DNA of 64,000 nucleotides, from NCBI RefSeq assembly GCF_000687475.1, contig NC_057320.1, positions 186,001 through 250,000 of the forward strand. The letters are read 5' to 3'. Below the pieces are notes generated by a model, which saw nothing but the letters and a program-made list of their open reading frames with translations, ran no database searches and was not told the origin of the DNA. Positions 47,601-57,472 of the stretch are shown here, piece by piece. The position numbers and the translations under genes are program-made. Origin of the DNA: Ustilaginoidea virens. Lineage: Eukaryota; Ascomycota; Sordariomycetes; Hypocreales; Clavicipitaceae. Numbering within the stretch: the stretch's first letter is position 1; each line of letters opens with the position of its first letter.

Positions 47601-49021
47601 TGCCAATTCTTGTCCTGTGCTGCTGTTTTGAAGGAAAATGGTTCGAGTTGGGCTGGTGCGCCGCGGGTTCTAATCGCCCTGTATGAGCCGAGCGGTTCTT
47701 TTCGTACGTTTTGTCCTTGGCGGGGGGGGGGGGGGGGGGGGGGGGGGAGCAAAAGGGGAAATGCATCAAGGCAGGAGCCGGGATTTTGGACAAGCCAAGA
47801 TGCGCACCGGCTCAGCACGAGATGGCGTCGAAAGGCTCCGTGTTGCTCGAAACCGTCTGCATCATGGACGCCGCCCAACGTGTGGGGGGTGGCGACGGAA
47901 CCGTCGTTCCCCGGCGTGGGGAACTCCATTGACGCTACGTCCTTTTTGCTCGGCGGGCTACATTCTAGATGAGGAGGAAGCGGCAAGGAGGCGAGTGCGT
48001 GGCGTGGCGACGCAGGTGAAGGGAGGACGTTGGCGCCAGGAGGGCAAGGCAGCAAAGCGATGGGGGTTGGAACATGACGACAGCATCTGCCGGAAGCCAG
48101 ATAGAAGAGGGGACGTGACGACGCGCGGTGTAGTGTACGAATCGAAACCTCGGTGATTTTTCGCATCACACATCACAGTTGACCCCTTGGCCTGACGCAG
48201 GCCAGACGATTGGCATGTCTGGTACGGAGTATGTACGGAATACCGCCTTTTGCAGCGGGATGCAGCGGGATGCAGCGAGCGAGAGTGCTTAAACGCCGTG
48301 TCCAGTGGCCGAACAGGACCCTGCTGAAGACATTTGATATACAGTACATGTCTGGTCTGGTAGGTTCCCGCCGGCCAGGCGCCAAGGCCCAGCCCCTTTC
48401 TGCCTGGGGGAATGGGGGTTCCTGCCGGCCCCCGGGGCTGCTTCTCGTGCAAGGCCGGGCAAGACGGGTCCGGTCCGCTGCTGCATCTCTCCATGGCCTA
48501 TGTATATATATAGCCCGTGCCGTCTGGCGGCCGATGAAATACGGTACATAATGCTTCCCCCACACGCAATTGACCAGATGCGCAGACATGACCCGCTGCA
48601 CCGCACCGCACCGCACTGATGGATGGATGGATGCATGCATGCATGCATCCCGGGGCGACGCGGGCCTGCGCCGGTGCTATTTTACGCCCCAGGGCGGCCA
48701 GAAATAGCACGCGGCGACGGGGCCTCGCACATGATTGTTCTATTCTCTCGCCCGCCGGCGCGCCCGTCGCCCAATGCGCACTGTTGGAAACACGGACAAC
48801 CGGCCGGCCAAGCTCGGCGCCAGAAATAAATAATTAGATACAAAACCCCGACTTGCCCCCCTGGATCTGGGTAGAGAAAAAAAAAAAAAAAAAACCCTAG
48901 CGATACAGAGCGAGGAAATCGCAGCAGCCGAGCATCGAGCATCGAGCACCGAGCACCGAGCATCGAGTACCACCGCACCAAGCTCCACCGCACCGCCGCA
49001 CCCGTTGTATCCGCGCCCCAG
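46610..49021. other. Intergenic region rich in homopolymers and microsatellites
   Basis: About 2.4 kb without a recognisable gene. Contains T tracts (46741-46788, 47112-47127, about 47574-47601), G26 (47722-47747), GGATGCAGC and ATGGATGG/ATGCATGC repeats (48255-48275, 48619-48650), an A17 run (48880s) and GAGCATCGAGCACC repeats before the next start. Confidence 0.5.
47722..47747. repeat. G26 homopolymer
   Basis: Uninterrupted 26-base G run; among the longest in the window. Confidence 0.9.
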
Positions 49022-50199
49022 ATGAGGAAGCTTCTCGTCCTCCTTCTCCTCGGCCTGCTTGCCAGCGTCCACGCAAAGACGGAGCGGAAAAAGACCATCC
49101 GCAAGGGGAAAAAGTTCAACAAGCTCCGCGGTGAGTCTCGCCCGCCCCCAGTGAGCGCCAGGAAACACCTCGAGGCTGAAACGTCCACGCTGCCGCAGTG
49201 GGCAAGAATTATTCGCCGCCAGTTAGATTTGATCCGCCGACGACTGCGTTGGAAGCGCGGCGAAGAGCCAGGAATGAATGGTATTACGGCGTGAGTCGGC
49301 GTGGTCCCCCCCCCCGGGGCCAGAGTCATAGACGGGCCGCGTCTAACAGCCGCGGTAGAAATGCTCCCACAAGACCATGACGTGTAAATACACGTTCGAG
49401 ACGATGATGGGCAGGCGTTCAAACGGCAAGGAATGGTATGAGTGGCAGTCCGGCGTGGATGCCTGCACGCCCAGCGGCACGAGCGTGCTTGGGGATAACC
49501 TCGTACGTGCACATTGCCGACAGTGGACGGAATCCTCGCGAGCTGCTGACTCTCTTGCCCCCCCACCCCATTGCGCAGTGTCCGGAGGATGGCTTTACTT
49601 GCTACGTAGGAGGAGGGGACAACGCGGAATACGTGATTTGTGGGCCTCGGGATACCAGTAGCGTTCCGGTTGTTGGCAGCGGTGAAAGCGTACCACCCGC
49701 GGTTGGTTTTGATAATCTGGGTACACCGCCCGTGGTGGATTTTGATGCATTGCATGCACCACCCGTCGTTGGTTTTGGTGGTTTGGATGCACCGCCCATG
49801 GCTGGTTTTGATGCATTGGATGCACCACCCGTCGTTGGTTTTGGTGGTTTGGATGCACCGCCCATGGCTGGTTTTGGTGGTTTGGATGCACCACCCATCG
49901 TTGAGTTTGACGGTTTGGATGCACCACCCACGGTTGATGTTGATGTTTTGGAAGGGCTTTTCCCAGACGGAATTGCGGACGATGCGTTTTTTCAAGGCGG
50001 GATTACAGATGCGCTTTTCCCAGGCGGGACCGCGGACGACGCGTTTTTCCAAGGCGGAATTGCAGACGATGCGTTTCTTCAAGGCGGAATTGCGGACGAT
50101 GCGCTTTTCCAAGGCGGAATCGCGGACGATGCGCTTTTCCAAGGCGGAATTGCGGACGACGCGGTTTTCCAAGGCGGAATCGCGGGTGGAGGATTCTAA
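49022..50199 (+). CDS. Secreted Cys-containing protein with two tandem-repeat blocks
   Basis: Family not recognised. Four exons, join(49022..49130, 49199..49290, 49359..49502, 49579..50199), give 321 aa with all phases consistent. The signal peptide MRKLLVLLLLGLLASVHA is followed by a basic stretch (KKTIRKGKKFNKL), a middle region with cysteines (KCSHKTMTCKY, DACTPSG, LCPEDGFTCYVGGG, VICGPRD) and then repeats. Block A has seven copies of an 11-residue unit close to FGGLDAPPMAG. Block B has about eight copies of a 10-residue unit close to FQGGIADDAL. No Kex2 KR sites separate the units, and no GPI tail or membrane segment is visible. Likely an extracellular or wall protein. The repeats keep several other frames open on both strands, but only this reading has a signal peptide and clean splicing. 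Confidence 0.8.
49702..49935 (+). repeat. 33-bp coding tandem repeat (block A, 7 copies)
   Basis: Encodes the 11-residue LDAPP-containing units; copies differ by few bases and alternate between GGTTTGGATGCACC and GCATTGGATGCACC forms. Confidence 0.85.
49957..50196 (+). repeat. 30-bp coding tandem repeat (block B, ~8 copies)
   Basis: Encodes the 10-residue units around GGIADDA; the core TTCCAAGGCGGAATTGCGGA recurs with small changes. One copy is one residue short. Confidence 0.85.
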
Positions 50200-50889
50200 C
50201 GACCGACCTTGGTAGCCCAAGCTGACGAGGCAGGATCCATCCAGCTCGCTCGGCTTGATCCTGGGAGATCTGGCTCGACAGACGTCTTGTCGCTGGTCGC
50301 GCTGTGACTTGCGGCTCTTTGGTTATGCTGGATGGGGCAAGACGGACGGCAAGGTCGGGTACTCGGCAAAATCCGGAAAAGAAGCAAACAAGCTGGCAAT
50401 ATACTCTATACCCTGCACGCTGTACGCCGCCAGCCCCCCCCATCATCACTCTGTGAGCGAAAAAGTGTCTCTTGCTGCGCCGGCCGATAGGCGGACCGAT
50501 GCCGGTGAACACACTCGGGTACCTACCTGCGCGTAGGGCCCGTTGTTTGCCGAGGGAGTCCGGGGTAAAAGGAGCCGGGGTAGGTGGTCGCGTAGGAGGA
50601 CGAGCACAGCGGGTAGTGACCCAGGTCGTAGAGAAGAATGAACGAGAAAATAAGCCCAGGCCCAACGTCGACGTGTCGAATTCGAGGAAGGATCACGGAG
50701 TAGTTGGTGGACGGAAAGACCTGGAACCGGAAACTGCCAGAGCCCCGCTGCTGACGCCTGCACCGTAAGCAAAGCCGGATTATTCGCGCAAGTGCGCTTG
50801 CGTCGAGACTTGGAAGCTTCAACATCGGTTGACCCAGTCGACAAAGCACGCAATCACCGGCGCACACCCGCTCGACCACAAAGCCGTCC
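50200..50889. other. Intergenic region
   Basis: No gene recognised between the repeat-protein stop and the beta-lactamase-like start; presumed promoter of the latter. Confidence 0.45.
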
Positions 50890-52122
50890 ATGGCCAACAT
50901 CGAAACCAGCTTTCAAGCCGCCATCGACGCGGGCAAAATCCACGGCGCTGTCCTCTGCGCGACAGACTCCAGGGGCAACTTCGCCTTCAACAAGGCCATC
51001 GGCCATCGCACCCTCCTGTCAGGGGAGAAGAAGCCGCTGCAGCTCGATGACGTGCTCTACTTGGCCTCTGCATCCAAGCTAATCACCACCATCGCCGCGC
51101 TCCAGTGCGTCCAAGACGGGCTCCTGACTCTAGAGGGCGACCTGTCGCCGATTGCCCCCGAGCTTGCCTCCAAACAAGTCCTCAAGGGATTCAAGGATGA
51201 CGCAGACGAAACCCCCATCTTGGAGCCGGCTGATGGGCCCATCACGCTGGAAATGCTCGTGACTCACAGCGCCGGCGTAGCCTACGACTTCCTCACCCCT
51301 CCCCTTGCCAAGTGGAAGGCGAAGCACGCTCCTGCGGACCAAGAACAGGGACAACGCAGGACCGTGGAGGAGGCCTTCCTTCACCCTCTTCACCATCAGC
51401 CCGGGGGAGGATGGATGTACGGCCCCGGGCTTGATTGGGCCGGACGCATCGTCGAGCGCGTGACCGGTCAGACCTTGGGTCAACATGTCCGAGAGCGGAT
51501 CCTCGCTCCCTTTGGAGTCGACGACGCGGAATTCTACCCCGTAACAAGAGACGACCTCCGCGCCCGTCTCGTGGATTTGAACCCCGACGACCCGGACGCA
51601 ACGGGCCGTGCCGTCTTGGGAGGCACGGGGGCGCTGAATCTGCGCGCCAAGGGCGCCTTTGGTGGCCACGGCTTGTTCATGTCGGCGACGAGCTACGTCA
51701 AAATCCTGCAGTCGCTGCTAGCCAACGACGGGAAGCTACTGAGCCGCCAAATGGTGGATACCATGTTTGAGAATCACCTCACGCCGGCATCCGCGACGGC
51801 GCTGCAGGCTGCGCTGGAGGGCCCCCTGGGGATGTTTTTCAGGGTGGGGGTCGACTCGGAGACCACCAAGACGGGCTATGGCCTGAGTGGCTTGCTGACG
51901 CTGGAGGATGCGGAGGGCTGGTATGGATCGCATACGCTTTCGTGGGGCGGAGGGCTGACGCTGGCGTGGTTTATTGACCGGAAAAATGACTTGTGTGGGA
52001 TCGGCGCGGTGCAGACGACCTTGCCGGTTGATGGGGATGTCGTGGCGGATCTGAAGCAGGTTTTCAGGAAGGGCGTGTACCACAAGAGGGCCGAGTGGGA
52101 GGAGGACAGGCGGAGGACATGA
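50890..52122 (+). CDS. Class C beta-lactamase / transesterase-like serine hydrolase
   Basis: Single exon, 410 aa. The protein belongs to the serine beta-lactamase-like superfamily, which in fungi includes esterases and LovD-type acyltransferases rather than antibiotic resistance enzymes. The nucleophile motif SxxK is S60-A-S-K63 (LYLASASKLITT). The second motif is the Tyr in WMYGPGLDWAG, followed by IVERVTGQTL and ILAPFGVDD. The third motif region is HTLSWGGG near the C terminus. There is no signal peptide, so it is probably cytosolic. No PKS, NRPS or other biosynthetic gene is adjacent, so a role in secondary metabolism is not supported by context. Substrate unknown. The ATG at 50890 starts directly at the conserved N-terminal helix. 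Confidence 0.87.
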   Translation: MANIETSFQAAIDAGKIHGAVLCATDSRGNFAFNKAIGHRTLLSGEKKPLQLDDVLYLASASKLITTIAALQCVQDGLLTLEGDLSPIAPELASKQVLKGFKDDADETPILEPADGPITLEMLVTHSAGVAYDFLTPPLAKWKAKHAPADQEQGQRRTVEEAFLHPLHHQPGGGWMYGPGLDWAGRIVERVTGQTLGQHVRERILAPFGVDDAEFYPVTRDDLRARLVDLNPDDPDATGRAVLGGTGALNLRAKGAFGGHGLFMSATSYVKILQSLLANDGKLLSRQMVDTMFENHLTPASATALQAALEGPLGMFFRVGVDSETTKTGYGLSGLLTLEDAEGWYGSHTLSWGGGLTLAWFIDRKNDLCGIGAVQTTLPVDGDVVADLKQVFRKGVYHKRAEWEEDRRRT

Positions 52123-53665
52123 AGGAGTCGGAGACGCGTGGCGCTGGGTTCTGTCCCACAGTGCACATCATACGGAGTAGGCACTGGGGATTCATCAGCT
52201 TGATTGGGCCCGGGAGATTCGCACTGGCGGGGAGGGGAAAGGGCCCGGCAGCACCTGCCACATTTGATTGTCGCCTCAGCCCCATCAGCCTTCATTGGTT
52301 TGCATTGCCATCAACAAAACCATTCGTCGACTGTCTAGAAAACATCATCATCATCTATTCAAAGCCCATCAGCAGCATCGCCTGGCTACGGACCGGAATA
52401 AGGCAGGATGGAAGACGCCGCAGCTCTACAATGACTAGCCTGAACGGCCGCGCAGAAACGCTGGAGACAACGGGCCAGTACCCTCAATCGAAAAGTGCTT
52501 CGCTGGCCACGGGAGGCTTCATGTCAGGGCACGCGGATATATTTTCTTGCATGAATTACCCATCGTGATGACAAACACGGCGAACCTCAGTTTTTTCGGA
52601 ATCAGGAACACACGACGACGCAGATGATCCGAGTTGACAAGCCATGTCAATCAAGGAAAGACGGCGAGAGAAACGTCCTGGCCCCCGACTCCCTCCGACA
52701 CTTTGGCGGTGTTGGTGGCCGGCCAAGGCAAGGACGGAGAACCACTGCTACTAAGACGAAAAGCATTGGGATCAGGGCGAGTCCTCCAACTCGGGAATGA
52801 CCGCCCTCGGCGCTGACAGCCAGTGGAATTACGCCTTGCTGTACGGAGTATAAGCGGGGGGTACATAGCGCCGCGACAGTGCTCAACACGATCCGTAGGC
52901 AGAATGCGGGCCAATCCTGGTGTCTGAAGGGAAAGAACCTTATCAAGGTCAACGACTGGTCAAGCGTTCATTGCTCTGTATTCTGGCGCGGATATTTGGT
53001 CTTGGTCTGTTTAAATGCGGTGCATCGATTGGACTGCAGCCGCCCCTGGCAATTAAAGCAGTGACGACGTGCTCGCACGAATTGGCCGCACCAACACAGC
53101 AGAGGCATGCGGCATCTCGAAACTTGAGCTACAACCTCTTGCAGATTGAGGTCATAGCTCGTCTGGCTAGTCGGTCGCCCGCACGCTTAGGGGCATTCAC
53201 GGCCCAGGGAGTGTTGAAGTGGAATATCAGGAACCAGATGCCTTGCCTTCAGCTCCCCGTAGCCATTTCATATTCAGAAACAGGAAAAAGAAAGAAAAAC
53301 AAGCCCAGGAAGGCCCAAAATACATCCGCCCATAACTGGAGGAACGACATGATCTCGTGCGTTGCTTACCGTAAGTGAAGCGAGTGACCATCTGCAGATG
53401 CAAACCAGGATTTTGCGCGCCGCGGTAATCCTTGTGCGCCCTGAATTTAACTTCTTGGAGAAGTCAGGGAGGTACCAGCCGCATCATCTGCATCATGCAG
53501 GCGAGGCGGTTAATGCTTGTTCTTTTTTTAACCCTCCAGTCGCATCGCTCATGCAACATACGAATCTATATGAATTGGGAGAGACATGCTACCGCACGCT
53601 GCTGCATCTTGCGATTACTCGACTCATTTGCTTACTTTGTCTGCCGTCTGCCGACAGAAACAGTC
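52123..53665. other. Intergenic region
   Basis: No recognisable gene over about 1.5 kb; only short ORFs without domain similarity. Confidence 0.45.
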
Positions 53666-55311
53666 ATGTCTGGCAGGCTGCCTTTGCGACTCCTTGGCCA
53701 CGCAGACGGCGAATTCTTCATGGCCAATCCTGCCACTCAACCAGTGGACAACTACGGCATCATCTCTCATACCTGGGGCAAGGATGTTGCGCCCTACAGC
53801 TGCGGCATCCAATGCATGAGTCGGGATGCAATCATCCACCAACACAAGCTCCGGGCCATCAAGAGACTCGGGATGCCCGCTTCCTGCGGGTTGACTGCCT
53901 GTGCATAAACTAGCGAGACAGTAGGGAAAAGTCGACGGAATCCTTCAAGATGTACACGAGTACTACAAGATTGCCAACAAAGTGCCTCATCTTGATGGAA
54001 TTGGAGCACGTCTGGGATCCGCAGGAGATTGTCGACAAGCTCAAGGTTATGGACCACATGCTATTCATACATGGGTGGTTCGGCGTTTCCACTAAAGCCG
54101 CGCGAGTGCGGCCACAACCACGACATCTTGGGAGGACTACTCGGCACATTCAGCAGCTTGTGCGGCCCCGAGGAGATTGAGCGCGACTTGGCCGGCACCG
54201 ACGTGGAAGCCGTCTCGTTTTGCTTCAAGCAGCTGTTCCTGAGGACGGGAGGAGCATGGACCAAGCTGGCCATCAGCAACAACCATCGCGGACCATCGCG
54301 GACCATCGCGGAGAGAGGGATTGGATCCCCATTTGTGGAGGGGTCCGCCACCAGCCGTCCCGCGGCCGACTGCCTATCCAGCGTCGTGGACCCTGGCCGT
54401 CTCCAGCAGAATGGACAGGCGAGAACCGTGGTCGAAACCGGGATCAACGCCACCCCTAAGAAGCCCATAACGATCCAATTCGAGCGTTGACCCGCAGGAC
54501 TTCCACTTCACCTTCCAAGGGATGCAACTGCGGGAAAGGGGTAAGAACCGGCACCGTCAGCAAGGAGCCATGCCGACGCACGTCCCAGCACCGACTATTG
54601 CTAACGACGAAACAGGCGGGGTACTAGTGCAGCGCGCCTCCATCCTCGGAAGCATCCTGATTCCCGCAGGCGACATAGTCCAGCACCGCCACAAGCTGCT
54701 GCACAAGCTCCAGCCGCCAACGCAAAGCCGTCAGGATGGGGTGGACTGCGTAAGCGGCACACCGTGGGCAGATCGATCCTCGGCCCTCGACGCGTCCTCA
54801 CAGGTGGTAAAACAACGTTAAACTAGCCCACCTCTAATCGCTGCGGCTCGCGCCTCTCGAACGGCAGCCCAGCCGGGCAATGCATGAGCCGCAGGGTCAC
54901 GGGAAACTGCGGGTGCGCCATGACGGGTCCTTTCTCGCTCATTTTCGAAGCCCTCACCGCAGTCGACGGTGTTTCTCCCCCCCACCTCTAGAGGACGCAT
55001 TCGCCATGTTCGACGCGGACAACGTTCATTTTCAAAGATGGCCTGGGGCTCATGCAGCTAGGCGACGTTGGGAGGACGTTGAGGCCTCGTCGTATTTGGC
55101 GGCGACGTCGGTCGCACCCCGCGAGCTGTAGGAGGGCCAAGGTGAACAAGGCTGCTTGGTCGGCCCCGAGGGTCACGCTGGGAGGGGCGCTCGTGAGGGA
55201 TGACCTACTTCACGATGGGTTATGGCTACGTCGAGACGGGCGGGTCGGGCAACTAGCTGGTTTGAAGGAGTGGCCCGGCAAGTACAAGGCTTGTAGGCGT
55301 GTCCGCAGATG
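53666..55311 (+). pseudogene. Degenerate HET (heterokaryon incompatibility) domain gene
   Basis: HET-domain proteins act in fungal self/non-self recognition. Pieces of one such protein lie in order on the plus strand. They start with MSGRLPLRLLGHADGEFFMA and YGIISHTWGKDVAPYSCGI. Next, in another frame, comes RVDCLCIN, ended at once by a TAG at 53911-53913, then LMELEHVWDPQEIVDKLKVMD in that same frame. In a further frame come LGGLLGTFSSLCGPEEIERDL, AWTKLAIS and RLQQNGQA. Later fragments are NDETGGVLVQRASILGSIL (54600s), KLQP, CVSGTPWAD and ALVRDDLLHDG near 55190. At least three frame changes plus the stop make it non-functional. The central part of the normal protein also seems deleted. Confidence 0.72.
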
Positions 55312-55434
55312 AGTTCATGTCCAACGCCAAGGGTTGGTCACGTCTCGGGCAGACTTGCGACTGGGGTCACGGGGCTGGTTGGTGCAGCAGCCTGTTGCTG
55401 CCAATATATATGTATTTGTCGATGTACGCGGTGC

Positions 55435-55557
55435 CCGGCCTAGTCATAGTGGTAGTGTAATCGATAGAGCCCATGAACTAGTAATGTACCCAACTGTATC
55501 GTGGTATATCTTAGCTGATGGGCTCTATCAACTACCCTACCACTATGACCAGGCCGG
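55435..55557. repeat. Hairpin element with 40-bp inverted arms (MITE-like)
   Basis: The left arm 55435-55474 (CCGGCCTAGTCATAGTGGTA...) and the right arm 55518-55557 are inverted copies with about four mismatches, separated by 43 bp. It could be a short inverted-repeat transposon relic or a hairpin RNA source. Confidence 0.8.
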
Positions 55558-55812
55558 ATGCAGCGGTAGCGTCGCTACCTTTGACAGTATGAGCCCGGTT
55601 TGCGTCCGGTAAAATCTACTCAAGTCTAAAAGTATATAAATAAGCAATTGCAAGTTATACTTGTCTATTCTATCTACTCCATCTACCTATTTGCTCTTTG
55701 CAGACCGTTTGCCAGCGCCGCCAGCTGCGTCAGCTTCGTGCTGCCCGCGTACGAACAGCTGCGCCCTACTTTGCAAGAGTGATGATACGCACTCTATGCA
55801 ATGTGTTTGTTT

Positions 55813-56065
55813 CTTTCCTTGCTGTAAGAATTCCTTCCCCTCTTTACTGATACCGGCAATAGGTCAGCTGGGCATCTTTCTTGCTATAAATATTCCTCCC
55901 CCTCTTTACTGATACCGGCAATAGGTCAGCTGGGCAGTCTTTCTTGCTATAAATATTCCTTCCCCTCTTTACTGAAACCGGCAATAGATACAGCTGGGCA
56001 GTCTTTCTTGCTACAGAAATTCCTTCCCCTCTTTACTGAAACCGGCGATAGATACAGCTGGGCAG
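55813..56065. repeat. 62-63 bp tandem repeat, four copies
   Basis: Units begin CTTTCCTTGCTGTAAG or TCTTTCTTGCTATAAA at about 55813, 55875, 55938 and 56001, and each contains CCCCTCTTTACTGA and ACCGGC. Sequence drift is small. Confidence 0.88.
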
Positions 56066-57472
56066 CTGCTAGACAACGACCGGGGAATACCCAGCCAGGA
56101 AATAAAATTTCCCGTAGTTCAGTTCTATTTATTACTAATTTACAACTTGGACTTCTTAAATATGCTGCGTGCGCGCGATACTGAGGCACCGTGAGGTCAT
56201 AGGTAACGCACCACGCGGTATTACAGTACAGCGACGACTGCGACTATCAAGAGAGGAAAAGGCAGTCAGGGGTTGAAGGATGAAGCCGGCGATGTGGCAT
56301 TTATGCGTTGTGCCGCGGTCACGTGTGGTGCTGGCTCCGCAACGATGGTGCTTGCACCCAATCGCGTCACAGGGAAAGGCGGGCCACACCGGTCGGATGC
56401 CCCTGATTGAACCGACGATGCCGACGACAGAAGCAAACATTACTCTAGTGGCTTGTAGAATCGTAATGGTCGCTGATGGGAGATATATTCCGGCGGTACA
56501 TGCTACCAACGCTGTTTTTCCCACACTTATAGTTCTGCGAGGCCGTCTTGTAGACATTGGCCGTGGCATGCAGCCTTGTACAATTATGAATCGCACGGTG
56601 AAGAAAGAAGTGGCTCGGCTTAACAAGGCTGCTGCAAGGTCGGCTTATCTTGCCTGGGTACTGATACAATCCAGATACTTTCATTAGCGACGAACTTTTC
56701 GATGATTGGCATCGGTTGAAATCATTCCCTACGGCCTAGCGGTTGCAAGTAGGCAGGCTCACGTATATCTTGCATGTGAAATAAAAGCAAGGGGAAAACA
56801 GGCCCTCAGAGGCATCAGCTGTTTCTTGGCCGTGTCGCCGTGGCAAGAACCCGGGAGTAGTCGCCGCTGGCCGTCGCAGTCTGGCGTCTCGTCCTGCCGC
56901 CCGACAGCCGAGCAGACGGCATTTTCGCAAAAGGTCGGGTCGAACGGGAGCCCAGTCATGCTTTTCCTGCAGCGGCGCGTGACAAACCTGGCCACGGGGT
57001 ACACACGGCCTCGCTGTGAGTGGCGTGATGCGGAGCAGCATCGAGGTGATGGCAAGGACATCAAAGCATCGAAATCGAGCATCGAAATCGAGCATCGACA
57101 TCAAGCATCAGCTTCAAGCCAGAAGTACATCAGTAATTCGTAAACCAAGCAAGCAAACGCCACGGGACGTTCGGCTCAGGCAGCGCGTGTATCATGATGC
57201 AGCCCGCTCTGGTCTTAAAGCACTGCATGTATTTAAACAGCCACGTTCAAACTATGTACTCGGGCAATTCCCGGGCTCCAAGGCCCGGCCAGGCCAACCC
57301 GCTGTTCCACCCAATTGACCAGCTCTGACCAAAGCAATGTCTAAAAAATTGTAAGAAAATACAAAGTGACCAGCGTCGAATCTGTCGCAGATCCTAGAAA
57401 AACGCAATTTCATAACTCATCTCCCGTGGCTGTTCATCCTTCCCGGTCTTCCCTCCCGGCATTCTTCCATGC
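56066..57472. other. Intergenic region
   Basis: No gene called. Overlapping ORFs of 135-156 codons at 56156-56687 on both strands lack recognisable domains. An ATCGA-rich repeat (CATCGAAATCGAG) lies at 57060-57110. Confidence 0.4.

Noticed and set aside
48682..50220. 512-codon minus-strand ORF with many NRVVRNSALEKR-like repeats
   Set aside because: Antisense to the secreted repeat protein; its repeats are only the complement of the coding repeats, and the sense reading has a signal peptide and consistent introns.
50890..52122. Antibiotic resistance beta-lactamase
   Set aside because: Fungal proteins with SxxK of this type are usually esterases or transesterases; nothing supports antibiotic hydrolysis.
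55435..55557. Possible tRNA suggested by GGTAGTGTAATCG-like sequence
   Set aside because: It folds as a simple hairpin; no cloverleaf, anticodon arm or T-loop GTTCRA motif.
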